From Aestuariivirga sp. (GTDB taxonomy: Bacteria > Pseudomonadota > Alphaproteobacteria > Rhizobiales > Aestuariivirgaceae), in assembly GCF_020252395.1 (NCBI RefSeq), contig NZ_JADCDB010000038.1, positions 35,521 through 99,520 on the forward strand: DNA of 64,000 bases, written 5' to 3'. Below, piece by piece: positions 38,226 through 46,611 of this stretch (the stretch's first letter is position 1; the number at the start of each line of letters is the position of its first letter). The notes under the pieces are model-generated. The model worked only from the letters and a program-made list of their open reading frames with translations, was not told where the DNA came from and made no database searches. The position numbers were made by a program, and so were the translations under genes.

Positions 38226-41200
38226 TCACGCCGCCAGTTTCACCAGCGTCTCCATCAATTGCCGCGTGCCCTTGAGGCGCTCTTCCGGCACCTCCCACTC
38301 GCGCATGACGACCAGCTTCATGTCGGGGCGCAGCTTGGCCTTGGCGCCCTGCCCCGTGATCCACTGCACCAGCGCGCCCGGGTTGGCGAAGGCATCGCCG
38401 CGGAAGGCCATGACGGCGCCCTTGGGCCCTGCATCCACGCTCTGCACATTGGCGGTGCGGCACAGGAGCTTGATCGAGACCACGGCAAGAAGATGGTTGA
38501 CCTCCTCCGGCACCGGACCGAAGCGATCACGCAGCTCGGCGCCGAAGGCATCGACCGCTTGTTGGTCGTGCAGGTCGGCGAGACGACGGTAGAGACCGAG
38601 GCGCACCTGCAGATCATCGACATAGGTTTCAGGAATGAGGACGGAGGTGCCGATGTTGATTTGCGGCGACCACTTGCCATCCGTCTCGAGCGTGTCCTCG
38701 CCGGTGCGGAGCTTGGCCACCGCCTCCTCGATCATCTGCTGGTAGAGCTCGTAGCCCACTTCCTTGATGTGGCCCGACTGCTCGTCGCCCAGCAGATTGC
38801 CAGCGCCGCGCAGATCGAGGTCGTGACTCGCCAGCGTGAAGCCCGCGCCGAGTGAATCGAGCGACTGCAGCACCTTGAGGCGCTTGTCGGCCGCTTGCGT
38901 GAGGGTCTTGTTGGCGGGGGTCGTGAAGATTGCGTAGGCACGCTGCTTCGACCGGCCCACGCGGCCGCGCAACTGGTAAAGCTGTGCAAGGCCGAACATG
39001 TCGGCGCGGTGGATGATCATCGTGTTTGCGGTCGAGATGTCGAGGCCGGATTCCACGATGGTGGTGGACAGAAGGACATCGAATTTCCGGTCATAGAAGC
39101 TGGTCATGATGTCCTCGAGCTCGGTCGGCGCCATGCGGCCATGCGCCATGCGGAACTTCACCTCCGGCACGGTCTCGCGCAGGAAGGCGGCGATCTCGTC
39201 AAGGTCGGCGATACGCGGCGCCACATAGAAGCTCTGCCCGCCTCGGAAATGTTCGCGCAGCAGGCTCTCGCGGATAATGACGGGGTCGAAGGGCGTGATG
39301 TAGGTGCGCACGGCAAGACGGTCGAGTGGCGGCGTGGCGATGAGCGAAAGCTCACGCACGCCGGAGAGCGCCAGCTGCAGGGTGCGCGGGATGGGCGTCG
39401 CGGTGAGGGTGAGAACATGCACATTGGCGCGCATCTCCTTCAGCCGCTCCTTGTGTTTCACGCCGAAGTGCTGCTCCTCGTCGATGATCATGAGCCCAAG
39501 ATCGCGGAACTTGATCGACTCCGCCAGAAGCGCATGCGTGCCGACCACGATGTCGATATCTCCGCTCGCGATACCCGCCCTGACCTGGTCAAGTTCCTTC
39601 TTCGGCACCATGCGCGAGGCCTGGGCTATGTTAACGGGAAGCCCCTTGAACCGCGCCTCGAAGGTTGCGAAATGCTGGCGGGCAAGAAGCGTCGTCGGCA
39701 CCACTACTGCCACCTGCTTGCCGTTCATCGCCGCCACGAAAGCGGAGCGCAGCGCCACCTCCGTCTTTCCGAAACCGACATCGCCGCACACGAGGCGGTC
39801 CATTGGGCGGCCCTTCTGGAAATCCTCGATGACGGCGTCGATGGCGGTGAGCTGGTCCTCCGTCTCCTCATAGGGAAAGCGCGCAGCGAATTCCTCATAA
39901 GCGCCCTCGGGCGGCGGCAGCACGTCGCCGGCCTTGAGCTCGCGGGCAGCAGCCGTGCGGATCAGGCCCTCGGCGATCTTGAGGATGCGCTCCTTGACCT
40001 TCGCCTTCTTCGCCTGCCAGGCCGCGCCGCCCAGCCTGTCGAGTTGCGCACCCTGCTCGTCCGATCCATAGCGCGATAGGAGTTCGATGTTCTCGACCGG
40101 TAGGAACAGTCTGTCGCCGCCGGCATAGGACAGAAACAGGCAGTCATGCGGTGCGCCCTGCACGTCGATGGTTTTCAAGCCTTCGAAGCGGCCGATGCCG
40201 TGGTCGACATGCACCACGAGATCGCCCGGTGAAAGTGCCGATAGCTCGCTGATGAAGTCGGAGGCCTTCTTGTTGCGCCGGCCGCGGCGCACCATGCGGT
40301 CGCCGAGAATGTCCTGCTCCGAAATGATGGCGAAATCTTCGGTCTCGAACCCCCCCTCCAATCCCAGCACGAGAAGGCCGGTGATGGCCTTGTCCCATGT
40401 CAGGAACTCCGGCCAGTCCTTGGCGGCGGCAAGCGGCGCCACGTCATGGTCCTTGAGGATCGTCTCCATGCGCTCGCGGGAACCCTCAGTCCACGAGGCG
40501 ATGGCGACGCGGCGTCCGCCGCGGCGGATGCCGTCCGCATGGCTCTTCACGGCCTCGTAGAGATTATCACCCGCCTGTGCGCGCTCAGCTGCGAAGCTGC
40601 GGCCGCGGCGGCCATGGAACGAAATTGCGTTGGGAATTTCGAATGGCGAAAAGGCGAGAACCGTGTAATTCGTCTGCGCTTCCGCCCACTGCGTCTCGGT
40701 GACGTAGAGCGTGGCGGGCTTCACCGGCTTATAGGGGGCCGCGCCATAGGTTTCCTTCTTGATGAGGGCCTCGCGACGCGCGTTGTAGAATTCCGCCACC
40801 TGCTCCTGCCGGGCGGTCGCCGCCTCTTCAGCCGAATGGTCGAGCGTGATGACGGGGTCATCGAGATAATCGAATAGTGTCGAGAGCTCGTCATGAAAAA
40901 GCGGCAGCCAGTGCTCCATGCCCTGATACTTGCGGCCAGCGGTGACGCTCTCATACAGCGGGTCATTGATGTCGATGCCGCCGAAGGCACCGGCATAGTT
41001 AACCCGGAACTTGCCGATCGAGGTTTCGTTCAGCAGCACCTCGTTGGCGGGATTGAGGGTGAAGCGCTTGAGCGTCGATGTGGTGCGCTGTGATTCCGGG
41101 TCGAAACTGCGGATCGACTCCAGCGTGTCGCCGAAGAAGTCGAGGCGCACCGGTGCATCCGAGCCGGGCGGGAAGATATCGATGATGCCGCCGCGCACTG

Positions 41201-41699
41201 CAAAATCGCCGGGGTCCACCACCGTTCCGGTTCGTGAGAAGCCGCTCTCGGCGAGAAAAGAGATCAGCTGGTTGGAGTTCACCCGGTTGCCGGGTGCGGC
41301 CGAGAAGCGCGTTGCCTCGATCAGCAAGCGCGGCACCACGCGTTGCAGGATGGCTGGAATGGTGGTGAGGAGCAAGGCCGGTTTCGTCACCGGCTCCAGG
41401 AGGCGCGCCAGCGTGGCGAGGCGGCGGGCGACGATGTCGGCCACCGGCGAGACCCGGTCGTAAGGCAGGCAGTCCCAGGCGGGGAAGCGCAGCACCTCGA
41501 GCTTCGGCGCGAAATAGGCGAGTTGGTCCGCCAGCACGGCGGCGCGCTGGTCATCGACCGCGACATGTACGACGACGCGCTTGCCCGCGGCCCTGGCGAT
41601 CTCGGGCAGCAGCATTGCGTCCAGCCCCTGCGGCACACCGGAGACGGCGGTGCGGCCGGGCTGTGACAGCCTGGGCGTCAACTTCGAAAGATCAATCAT
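38226..41699 (-). CDS. mfd: Transcription-repair coupling factor Mfd
   Basis: Translocase that removes stalled RNA polymerase and recruits UvrA, 1157 residues from ATG 41699 (MIDLSKLTPRL). A longer frame adds 72 residues overlapping sdhE without support. It contains the UvrB-like module, the polymerase-interacting CarD-type domain (LSPGDLVVHVDHGIGRFEGL), Walker A GDVGFGKTE, the DEEQHFGV box, GRVGRSKQRAYA and a C-terminal TRCF domain. The start overlaps the sdhE stop by 4 bp (ATGA), so they are coupled. Confidence 0.96.
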   Translation of the reverse strand: MIDLSKLTPRLSQPGRTAVSGVPQGLDAMLLPEIARAAGKRVVVHVAVDDQRAAVLADQLAYFAPKLEVLRFPAWDCLPYDRVSPVADIVARRLATLARLLEPVTKPALLLTTIPAILQRVVPRLLIEATRFSAAPGNRVNSNQLISFLAESGFSRTGTVVDPGDFAVRGGIIDIFPPGSDAPVRLDFFGDTLESIRSFDPESQRTTSTLKRFTLNPANEVLLNETSIGKFRVNYAGAFGGIDINDPLYESVTAGRKYQGMEHWLPLFHDELSTLFDYLDDPVITLDHSAEEAATARQEQVAEFYNARREALIKKETYGAAPYKPVKPATLYVTETQWAEAQTNYTVLAFSPFEIPNAISFHGRRGRSFAAERAQAGDNLYEAVKSHADGIRRGGRRVAIASWTEGSRERMETILKDHDVAPLAAAKDWPEFLTWDKAITGLLVLGLEGGFETEDFAIISEQDILGDRMVRRGRRNKKASDFISELSALSPGDLVVHVDHGIGRFEGLKTIDVQGAPHDCLFLSYAGGDRLFLPVENIELLSRYGSDEQGAQLDRLGGAAWQAKKAKVKERILKIAEGLIRTAAARELKAGDVLPPPEGAYEEFAARFPYEETEDQLTAIDAVIEDFQKGRPMDRLVCGDVGFGKTEVALRSAFVAAMNGKQVAVVVPTTLLARQHFATFEARFKGLPVNIAQASRMVPKKELDQVRAGIASGDIDIVVGTHALLAESIKFRDLGLMIIDEEQHFGVKHKERLKEMRANVHVLTLTATPIPRTLQLALSGVRELSLIATPPLDRLAVRTYITPFDPVIIRESLLREHFRGGQSFYVAPRIADLDEIAAFLRETVPEVKFRMAHGRMAPTELEDIMTSFYDRKFDVLLSTTIVESGLDISTANTMIIHRADMFGLAQLYQLRGRVGRSKQRAYAIFTTPANKTLTQAADKRLKVLQSLDSLGAGFTLASHDLDLRGAGNLLGDEQSGHIKEVGYELYQQMIEEAVAKLRTGEDTLETDGKWSPQINIGTSVLIPETYVDDLQVRLGLYRRLADLHDQQAVDAFGAELRDRFGPVPEEVNHLLAVVSIKLLCRTANVQSVDAGPKGAVMAFRGDAFANPGALVQWITGQGAKAKLRPDMKLVVMREWEVPEERLKGTRQLMETLVKLAA

Positions 41700-41959
41700 G
41701 GCGTATAAGCGAGGATGCGGGTCAGCAAGGGCGACAGGCGCCCGGGCGGCACGTCCGCCTGCTTTGTGGCCCAGGACAGCATGTCCTGGTCGGGGATATC
41801 CATGATGCGCTCGAGATCGGCGATCTCTGCCTCCGAGAAGGCGTCCAGATGCTTCGCCACGAAGCCGCCGAAGATCAGATCCATCTCCTTGATGCCGCGA
41901 TGGGTGGCGCGCCACAGGAGACGCTTGCGGCGGGTTTCGGTTTCGGGGAAGTGCGTCAT
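41696..41959 (-). CDS. sdhE: FAD assembly factor SdhE
   Basis: Small protein that attaches FAD to succinate dehydrogenase, 87 residues from ATG 41959 (MTHFPETETRRKRLLWRATHRG). The family motif RGIKEMDLIFGGF, with the conserved RGxxE, is present. An upstream ATG at 42022 would overlap the divergent recG start and gives a longer than normal protein. The gene is coupled to mfd and divergent from recG, an arrangement common in rhizobia. Confidence 0.9.
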   Translation of the reverse strand: MTHFPETETRRKRLLWRATHRGIKEMDLIFGGFVAKHLDAFSEAEIADLERIMDIPDQDMLSWATKQADVPPGRLSPLLTRILAYTP

Positions 41960-42020
41960 CACCAGGGTCTCATGCCCCAAGCGCACTTGCGCCGCAACCG
42001 GTTCCCGGTGAAATAGCCCC

Positions 42021-44138
42021 ATGCGTCCTCCGCTCCTCAATCCGCTGTTTGCCGGTGCCGCCGGCCTCAAGGGCATTGGCGCCAAGCTGGACAAGCTGCT
42101 TGCCTCATTCCTCCGCCCGGCGCACGGGGCGCCGGGCGACACGACGCGCATCATCGACCTGCTGTTCCACCTGCCCTCCGGCGTCGTCGACCGCCGCTTT
42201 AGGCCCAAGATCAACGCCCTGCCGCGGGAAGGCGTGGTGACGGTGGAGGCAACCATCATGCGGCACCGCCCGCCGCCCATGGGCAACAAGCGAATGCCCT
42301 ATCGCGTTGACGTTTCGGACGGCACCGGACCGCTGACGCTGGTCTTCTTCCATGCCTATGCGGACTCGATCCGCCGCATGCTGCCAGAGGGCGAAACGCG
42401 CTTCATCTCCGGCAAGATCGATTGGTTCAACGACGAGCCGCAGATGGCGCATCCGGACCATATCGTCCCGGCGGATGAGTTCGATCGGATGCCGCTGATC
42501 GAGCCGGTCTATCCGCTGACGGAGGGCGTCTCGCCCAAAGTGCTGGCCAAGGCCATCGCCCAAGCGCTGGGGAAGCTGCCGGAGCTTCCCGAATGGCAGG
42601 ACGTGCCCTTCCTGCAGCGCCACGGCTGGCCCGGCTTCGCGGCGGCATTACGCACGCTGCACCACCCGGAGATCACCACCGCCACCGGCCCCGAGAGCCC
42701 CGCGCGGCGCAGGCTCGCCTATGACGAGTTGCTGGCGAACCAGCTGGCCCTCTCCCTCGTCCGCGCCAACATGAAACGCGCCCAGGGGCGCAGGCTGCCG
42801 GGCACGGGCGACCTCAGGGCAAAGCTCATCAATGCTCTGCCCTATAGTCTTACCAATGCCCAGACCGAAGCGGTGAAGGACATCCTGCGCGACATGGCCT
42901 CGGGCGACCGCATGCTGCGGCTATTGCAGGGGGACGTCGGCTCCGGAAAAACCGTGGTCGCGCTGTTGGCGCTCGCCACGGCCATCGAGAGTGGCGCACA
43001 GGGTGCGCTTATGGCGCCAACGGAAATCCTCGCCAGACAGCATCATGCAACGCTGTCCAGACTGTGTGAGGCGGCAGGCATCACCGTCACGCTGCTGACC
43101 GGCCGCGAAAAGGGTAAAACGCGCGACGGCATTATCGCGCGCATTGCCGCGGGCGAGACCTCGCTCGTCGTAGGCACCCATGCGCTGTTCCAGGAGCATG
43201 TGGCGTTCAAGGATCTGGGCCTCGTTGTGATCGACGAGCAGCACCGCTTCGGCGTCCACCAGCGTCTTGCGCTGCAGGCCAAGGCGGGCGGCGCAACCGA
43301 TCTTCTCGTCATGACGGCGACCCCCATTCCGCGCACACTGGCACTCACGGTCTATGGCGACATGGACGTCTCGAAACTGATGGAAAAGCCGGCGGGGCGC
43401 CTGCCCATCGACACCCGCGTCATCCCCCTTGCGCGGATGGATGATGTGATCGATGGTCTCGCCCGCACATTGGCGCAGGGCAACCGCGCCTACTGGGTCT
43501 GCCCCCTCGTCGAGGAGAGCGAGCAGGTTGACCTCGCCGCCGCCGAGGAGCGCTTCCTGCAGCTGGCCTCGCGCTTCAAGGGCCAGGTGGGCCTCGTCCA
43601 TGGCCGGATGAAGGGGCCGGACAAGGACCGCGTGATGCAGGACTTCAAGGACGGCACGCTGAAGCTGCTGGTCTCCACCACCGTCATCGAAGTCGGCGTC
43701 GATGTGCCGGAGGCCACCGTCATGGTCATCGAGAATGCCGAGCGTTTCGGCCTCGCCCAGCTGCACCAGTTGAGGGGCCGCGTGGGCCGCGGCTCGGGCA
43801 AGTCCTCCTGCCTCTTGCTCTACCAGGAGCCCCTGGGCGAGACGGCCAAGGCGCGCCTTTCCATCATGCGCGAGACGGAGGACGGCTTCCGCATCGCCGA
43901 GGAGGATTTGCGGCTGCGCGGTGCGGGCGAAATACTGGGAACCCGGCAATCCGGACTGCCGCTGTTCCGCATGGCGGACCTCTCGACCGACGGCGACCTG
44001 CTGCAGGCGGCGCGCGACGACGCCCAGCTGGTTCTGAACAGGGACCCGAAGCTCAAAAGCCCCCGCGGCGAGGCGCTGCGCGTGCTGCTCTACCTCTTCG
44101 AGCGGGACGAGGCGGTCAGGCTCCTGTCGGCAGGGTGA
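42021..44138 (+). CDS. recG: ATP-dependent DNA helicase RecG
   Basis: Branch-migration helicase for fork reversal, 705 residues. It has an N-terminal wedge/OB domain (VTVEATIMRHRPPPMGN), Walker A GDVGSGKT, the DEQHRFGV box, TATPIPRTLALTVYGDMD and GRVGRGSGKSSCLLLY. The C-terminus (GTRQSGLPLFRMADL) is typical. The last 23 bp overlap the convergent DUF502 gene. Confidence 0.96.
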   Translation: MRPPLLNPLFAGAAGLKGIGAKLDKLLASFLRPAHGAPGDTTRIIDLLFHLPSGVVDRRFRPKINALPREGVVTVEATIMRHRPPPMGNKRMPYRVDVSDGTGPLTLVFFHAYADSIRRMLPEGETRFISGKIDWFNDEPQMAHPDHIVPADEFDRMPLIEPVYPLTEGVSPKVLAKAIAQALGKLPELPEWQDVPFLQRHGWPGFAAALRTLHHPEITTATGPESPARRRLAYDELLANQLALSLVRANMKRAQGRRLPGTGDLRAKLINALPYSLTNAQTEAVKDILRDMASGDRMLRLLQGDVGSGKTVVALLALATAIESGAQGALMAPTEILARQHHATLSRLCEAAGITVTLLTGREKGKTRDGIIARIAAGETSLVVGTHALFQEHVAFKDLGLVVIDEQHRFGVHQRLALQAKAGGATDLLVMTATPIPRTLALTVYGDMDVSKLMEKPAGRLPIDTRVIPLARMDDVIDGLARTLAQGNRAYWVCPLVEESEQVDLAAAEERFLQLASRFKGQVGLVHGRMKGPDKDRVMQDFKDGTLKLLVSTTVIEVGVDVPEATVMVIENAERFGLAQLHQLRGRVGRGSGKSSCLLLYQEPLGETAKARLSIMRETEDGFRIAEEDLRLRGAGEILGTRQSGLPLFRMADLSTDGDLLQAARDDAQLVLNRDPKLKSPRGEALRVLLYLFERDEAVRLLSAG

Positions 44139-44847
44139 CGGCGGCGGCGGTCTCCTTCTCCGGCGGCAGCGGCTTGTCGGGGAACACGAGGCCCATGGAA
44201 ATGACGAGTTTCAATCCGTCCTCGACGCTCATGTCGATGATCTTCACGTCCTCGACGTCGACGAAGAAGACGTAGCCCGAGGTCGGATTCGGCGTCGTCG
44301 ACATGTAGACGGCATACATCGTCCTGCCCTGCTCCAGCCCGATCTGCGCGCCATCCACCTCGCGCGAGATGAAGGCGATCGACCATGTCCCCCGCCGCGG
44401 CCATTCGACCAGGCAGACATAGCGGAAGGAGGCGCCCTTCTGCGAAAACAGCGTTTCGAAAATCTGCTTCGAGCCCTTGTAAATCGACCTTACGACCGGC
44501 GTGGAGTTGAGAATCTTGTCCCAGATGGCGATCATCGTCCGGCCGGCGAGATTGGCTGCCATGAAGCCGATCAGCGTGATGGCCAGCAGCGCAAAGATCA
44601 GGCCGAAACCGGGCACCTTGATGGGGAGATACGTGTCCGGGTTGTAGGAGGCCGGCAGGACCGGCTTGATCCAGGAATCGAACAGCGTGACGAACCAGTA
44701 GGTTGCCCAAATCGTGATGGCGATAGGCGCGGTGATCACCAAACCGGTGAAGAAATAGGCGCGCAGCTTGCTGAAAACGGAGCTGTGCGCCTTGATTTCG
44801 ACGTCAGCGCCCTTCAGTTGAGACGTGGGATCGACCGGATCGGGCAT
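44116..44847 (-). CDS. DUF502 family membrane protein
   Basis: 243 residues with two N-terminal hydrophobic segments (about 28-55 and 82-105) and a soluble C-terminal domain. The family stretches are FTGLVITAPIAITIWATYWF, PVVRSIYKGSKQIFETLF and YAVYMSTTPNPTSGYVFFV. DUF502 proteins are widespread in proteobacteria and plants (LCV-like) and of unknown function. The convergent overlap with recG is typical for this neighbourhood. Confidence 0.9.
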   Translation of the reverse strand: MPDPVDPTSQLKGADVEIKAHSSVFSKLRAYFFTGLVITAPIAITIWATYWFVTLFDSWIKPVLPASYNPDTYLPIKVPGFGLIFALLAITLIGFMAANLAGRTMIAIWDKILNSTPVVRSIYKGSKQIFETLFSQKGASFRYVCLVEWPRRGTWSIAFISREVDGAQIGLEQGRTMYAVYMSTTPNPTSGYVFFVDVEDVKIIDMSVEDGLKLVISMGLVFPDKPLPPEKETAAAVTLPTGA

Positions 44848-44903
44848 GGGCCATCACTTGACATGAATCGGACCGGGATCACAAGCCCGGCGGGGCGTGC
44901 GTG

Positions 44904-45281
44904 ATGAAAGCCCTGCGCCGCCCGGTTCTGCTTTGCGCCGGCTGGCTCTGCGTGGCGCTAGGGGTCTTCGGCATCGTCATGCCGCTGTTCCCGGCCACCC
45001 CCTTCCTGCTGGCCGCCATCTAGGCCTTCTCGCGCTCAAGCCCGGTGATGGCCCAGAAAATCCGCTCCCACCGCCATGCCGGCAAGCACATCCGCGACTG
45101 GGAAGACCATGGCGTTATCCTCACCGGCGCCAAAGTTATCGCCGTGGTAATGATGACGGCGACGTTCAGTTATCTCCACTTCGGCGCCGAAGCCCCCGCC
45201 TGGATCGAAACCGGCGCGGCGCTGACGATGGGGGCCACGGCGGGGTTCATCCTGTCGCGGCCGGGACGGCGCGCCTCATAG
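44904..45281 (+). pseudogene. DUF454 (YbaN-like) membrane protein, interrupted by TAG
   Basis: From ATG 44904 one frame reads MKALRRPVLLCAGWLCVALG, then PLFPATPFLLAAI, an in-frame TAG at 45021-45023 (codon 40), and continues AFSRSSPVMAQKIRSH to a TGA at 45281, 125 codons in all. Everything on both sides matches the small inner-membrane DUF454 family, whose segment FLLLAAxxFARSSP surrounds the interrupted position. A single G-to-A change in a Trp codon would explain it. Unless the TAG is read through, the gene is dead. Confidence 0.75.
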
Positions 45282-45353
45282 GCGACCTCTTTCGCCCCTC
45301 CGGACACAAGCCGGATTGGGTTGCCCGAGAATCGTGGGCGCAGGTGGACCAGA

Positions 45354-46277
45354 TCAGTCGCCTGCCGGCTTCACCTTTTCGGCCGGATACTGATCGTCCC
45401 ATACCTTGGCGCGGGCTTCGGCCTCGATGCGTTCGTCCTCGCCCACGCTGGCCTCGATCTGCTTAGCGCGGGCATAGATTTCCGGGTTTTCGTCGGGCCG
45501 GGCCGATTCGCGCGCGAGGATGTACCACATCACGGCACGCGTCCGGTCGGCATTGACGATCTGGCCAGACCAGTAGAGATCGCCGAGATAGGCTTCTGCC
45601 GGGGCATATCGTTTGCGGGCCGCGGCCATGAGCCACTTCAGCCCCTGGCCCGGATTTTTCTTCAGGCCCTCGCCCTTGATGCTCATCACGCCAAGCGCGA
45701 ACTGAGCGGCGGGGTGGCCATAGGCCGTGGCGATCTTGAGGTAGTTCTGAGCTGCAGCCTTGGGGTCGGGCTGGATGCCGGCGTTGACAGCCCCGGTGCG
45801 CTGGTAGTCGGCCAGCCGCACCATGGCGTCGACCGTGATTTTCAGGCGGTTTGGATCGGTTTCCTCGGGGTCATAGTGCTCGGCCACGCGCGTGTAGTAG
45901 CTATAGGCCATCGCGTCGTCGCGGGGCACGCCCACGCCCTGGTTGTACATGTGGCCAAGGTACCAGTCGGCCACGATGTTGCCGTCGTCCGAAACACGGC
46001 GGAACAGCTTCAGCGCACGGGCATAGTCGCCGGTCTTATAGGCGCGCTTCGCCTTCTTGAGGTCATCGGTCCAGAACGGGATCGAGATTTCGGGCAGGTG
46101 GATGTCGGGCGCTGCTGGCAGGTAGGAATAGAATTCGGAAAGAGGCCCCTTTCCGTCATCATCGGCGGCGGCGGCGGGCGCCAGCATCAGCATCAGGCCG
46201 CAAGCGCCAAGGGCGGCATTGCTGATGCCGAATCGCACCTCCTGCATGCCCCTGAGCACCGCCGGCCAGATCAGCAT
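45354..46277 (-). CDS. ExoR-like Sel1/TPR repeat protein
   Basis: Exported protein of about 300 residues. A hydrophobic signal (ALGACGLMLMLAPAAAA) is followed by Sel1-like repeats: KRAYKTGDYARALKLFRRV, AVNAGIQPDPKAAAQNYLKI, HPAAQFALGVMSIKGEG and APAEAYLGDLYWSGQ. Repeat order and the DAMVRLADYQRTG segment resemble ExoR, the periplasmic inhibitor of the ExoS-ChvI two-component system in rhizobia. No ExoS or ChvI lies in the window. The annotated start may be 10 codons too early (MQEVRFGI). Confidence 0.75.
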   Translation of the reverse strand: MLIWPAVLRGMQEVRFGISNAALGACGLMLMLAPAAAADDDGKGPLSEFYSYLPAAPDIHLPEISIPFWTDDLKKAKRAYKTGDYARALKLFRRVSDDGNIVADWYLGHMYNQGVGVPRDDAMAYSYYTRVAEHYDPEETDPNRLKITVDAMVRLADYQRTGAVNAGIQPDPKAAAQNYLKIATAYGHPAAQFALGVMSIKGEGLKKNPGQGLKWLMAAARKRYAPAEAYLGDLYWSGQIVNADRTRAVMWYILARESARPDENPEIYARAKQIEASVGEDERIEAEARAKVWDDQYPAEKVKPAGD

Positions 46278-46611
46278 TCCCTAGGCCTCCCAGCCGTGCT
46301 TCGCGATCGCAAAGCTCAAAGTGTGAACGGGATGACCCATGATCGACGACGCCACTTTTTCTCTTCCACATTACGCGGGACACACCAATGGCCCCTGCCA
46401 ACGCACCACCTTGCCCGCCCGGCTAATTTCCGCGCGATGGCGAAGCGTCGCTCAGCCCTGAGCCCCTCCCGGCCGCGCAGATGGAGTCTTTTCCCCTACA
46501 CCCCGATCACGCTAGGCAGCAATTTGGGCGGATCAAAGATTGTGATTCTGGCGGAATTGGACAGCGATCACAAATCGGGCAGATGTTGCATCCGCGCCAC
46601 AGCGGGGCCGC
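46278..46611. other. Gene-free stretch between the ExoR-like and FadH-like genes
   Basis: No credible gene in either direction. It contains an inverted repeat TTGTGAT (46540-46546) and ATCACAA (46567-46573) separated by 20 bp, which may be a weak terminator for the FadH-like gene or a regulator site. The upstream promoter of the ExoR-like gene must lie here, but no clear -35/-10 pair was found. Confidence 0.5.
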
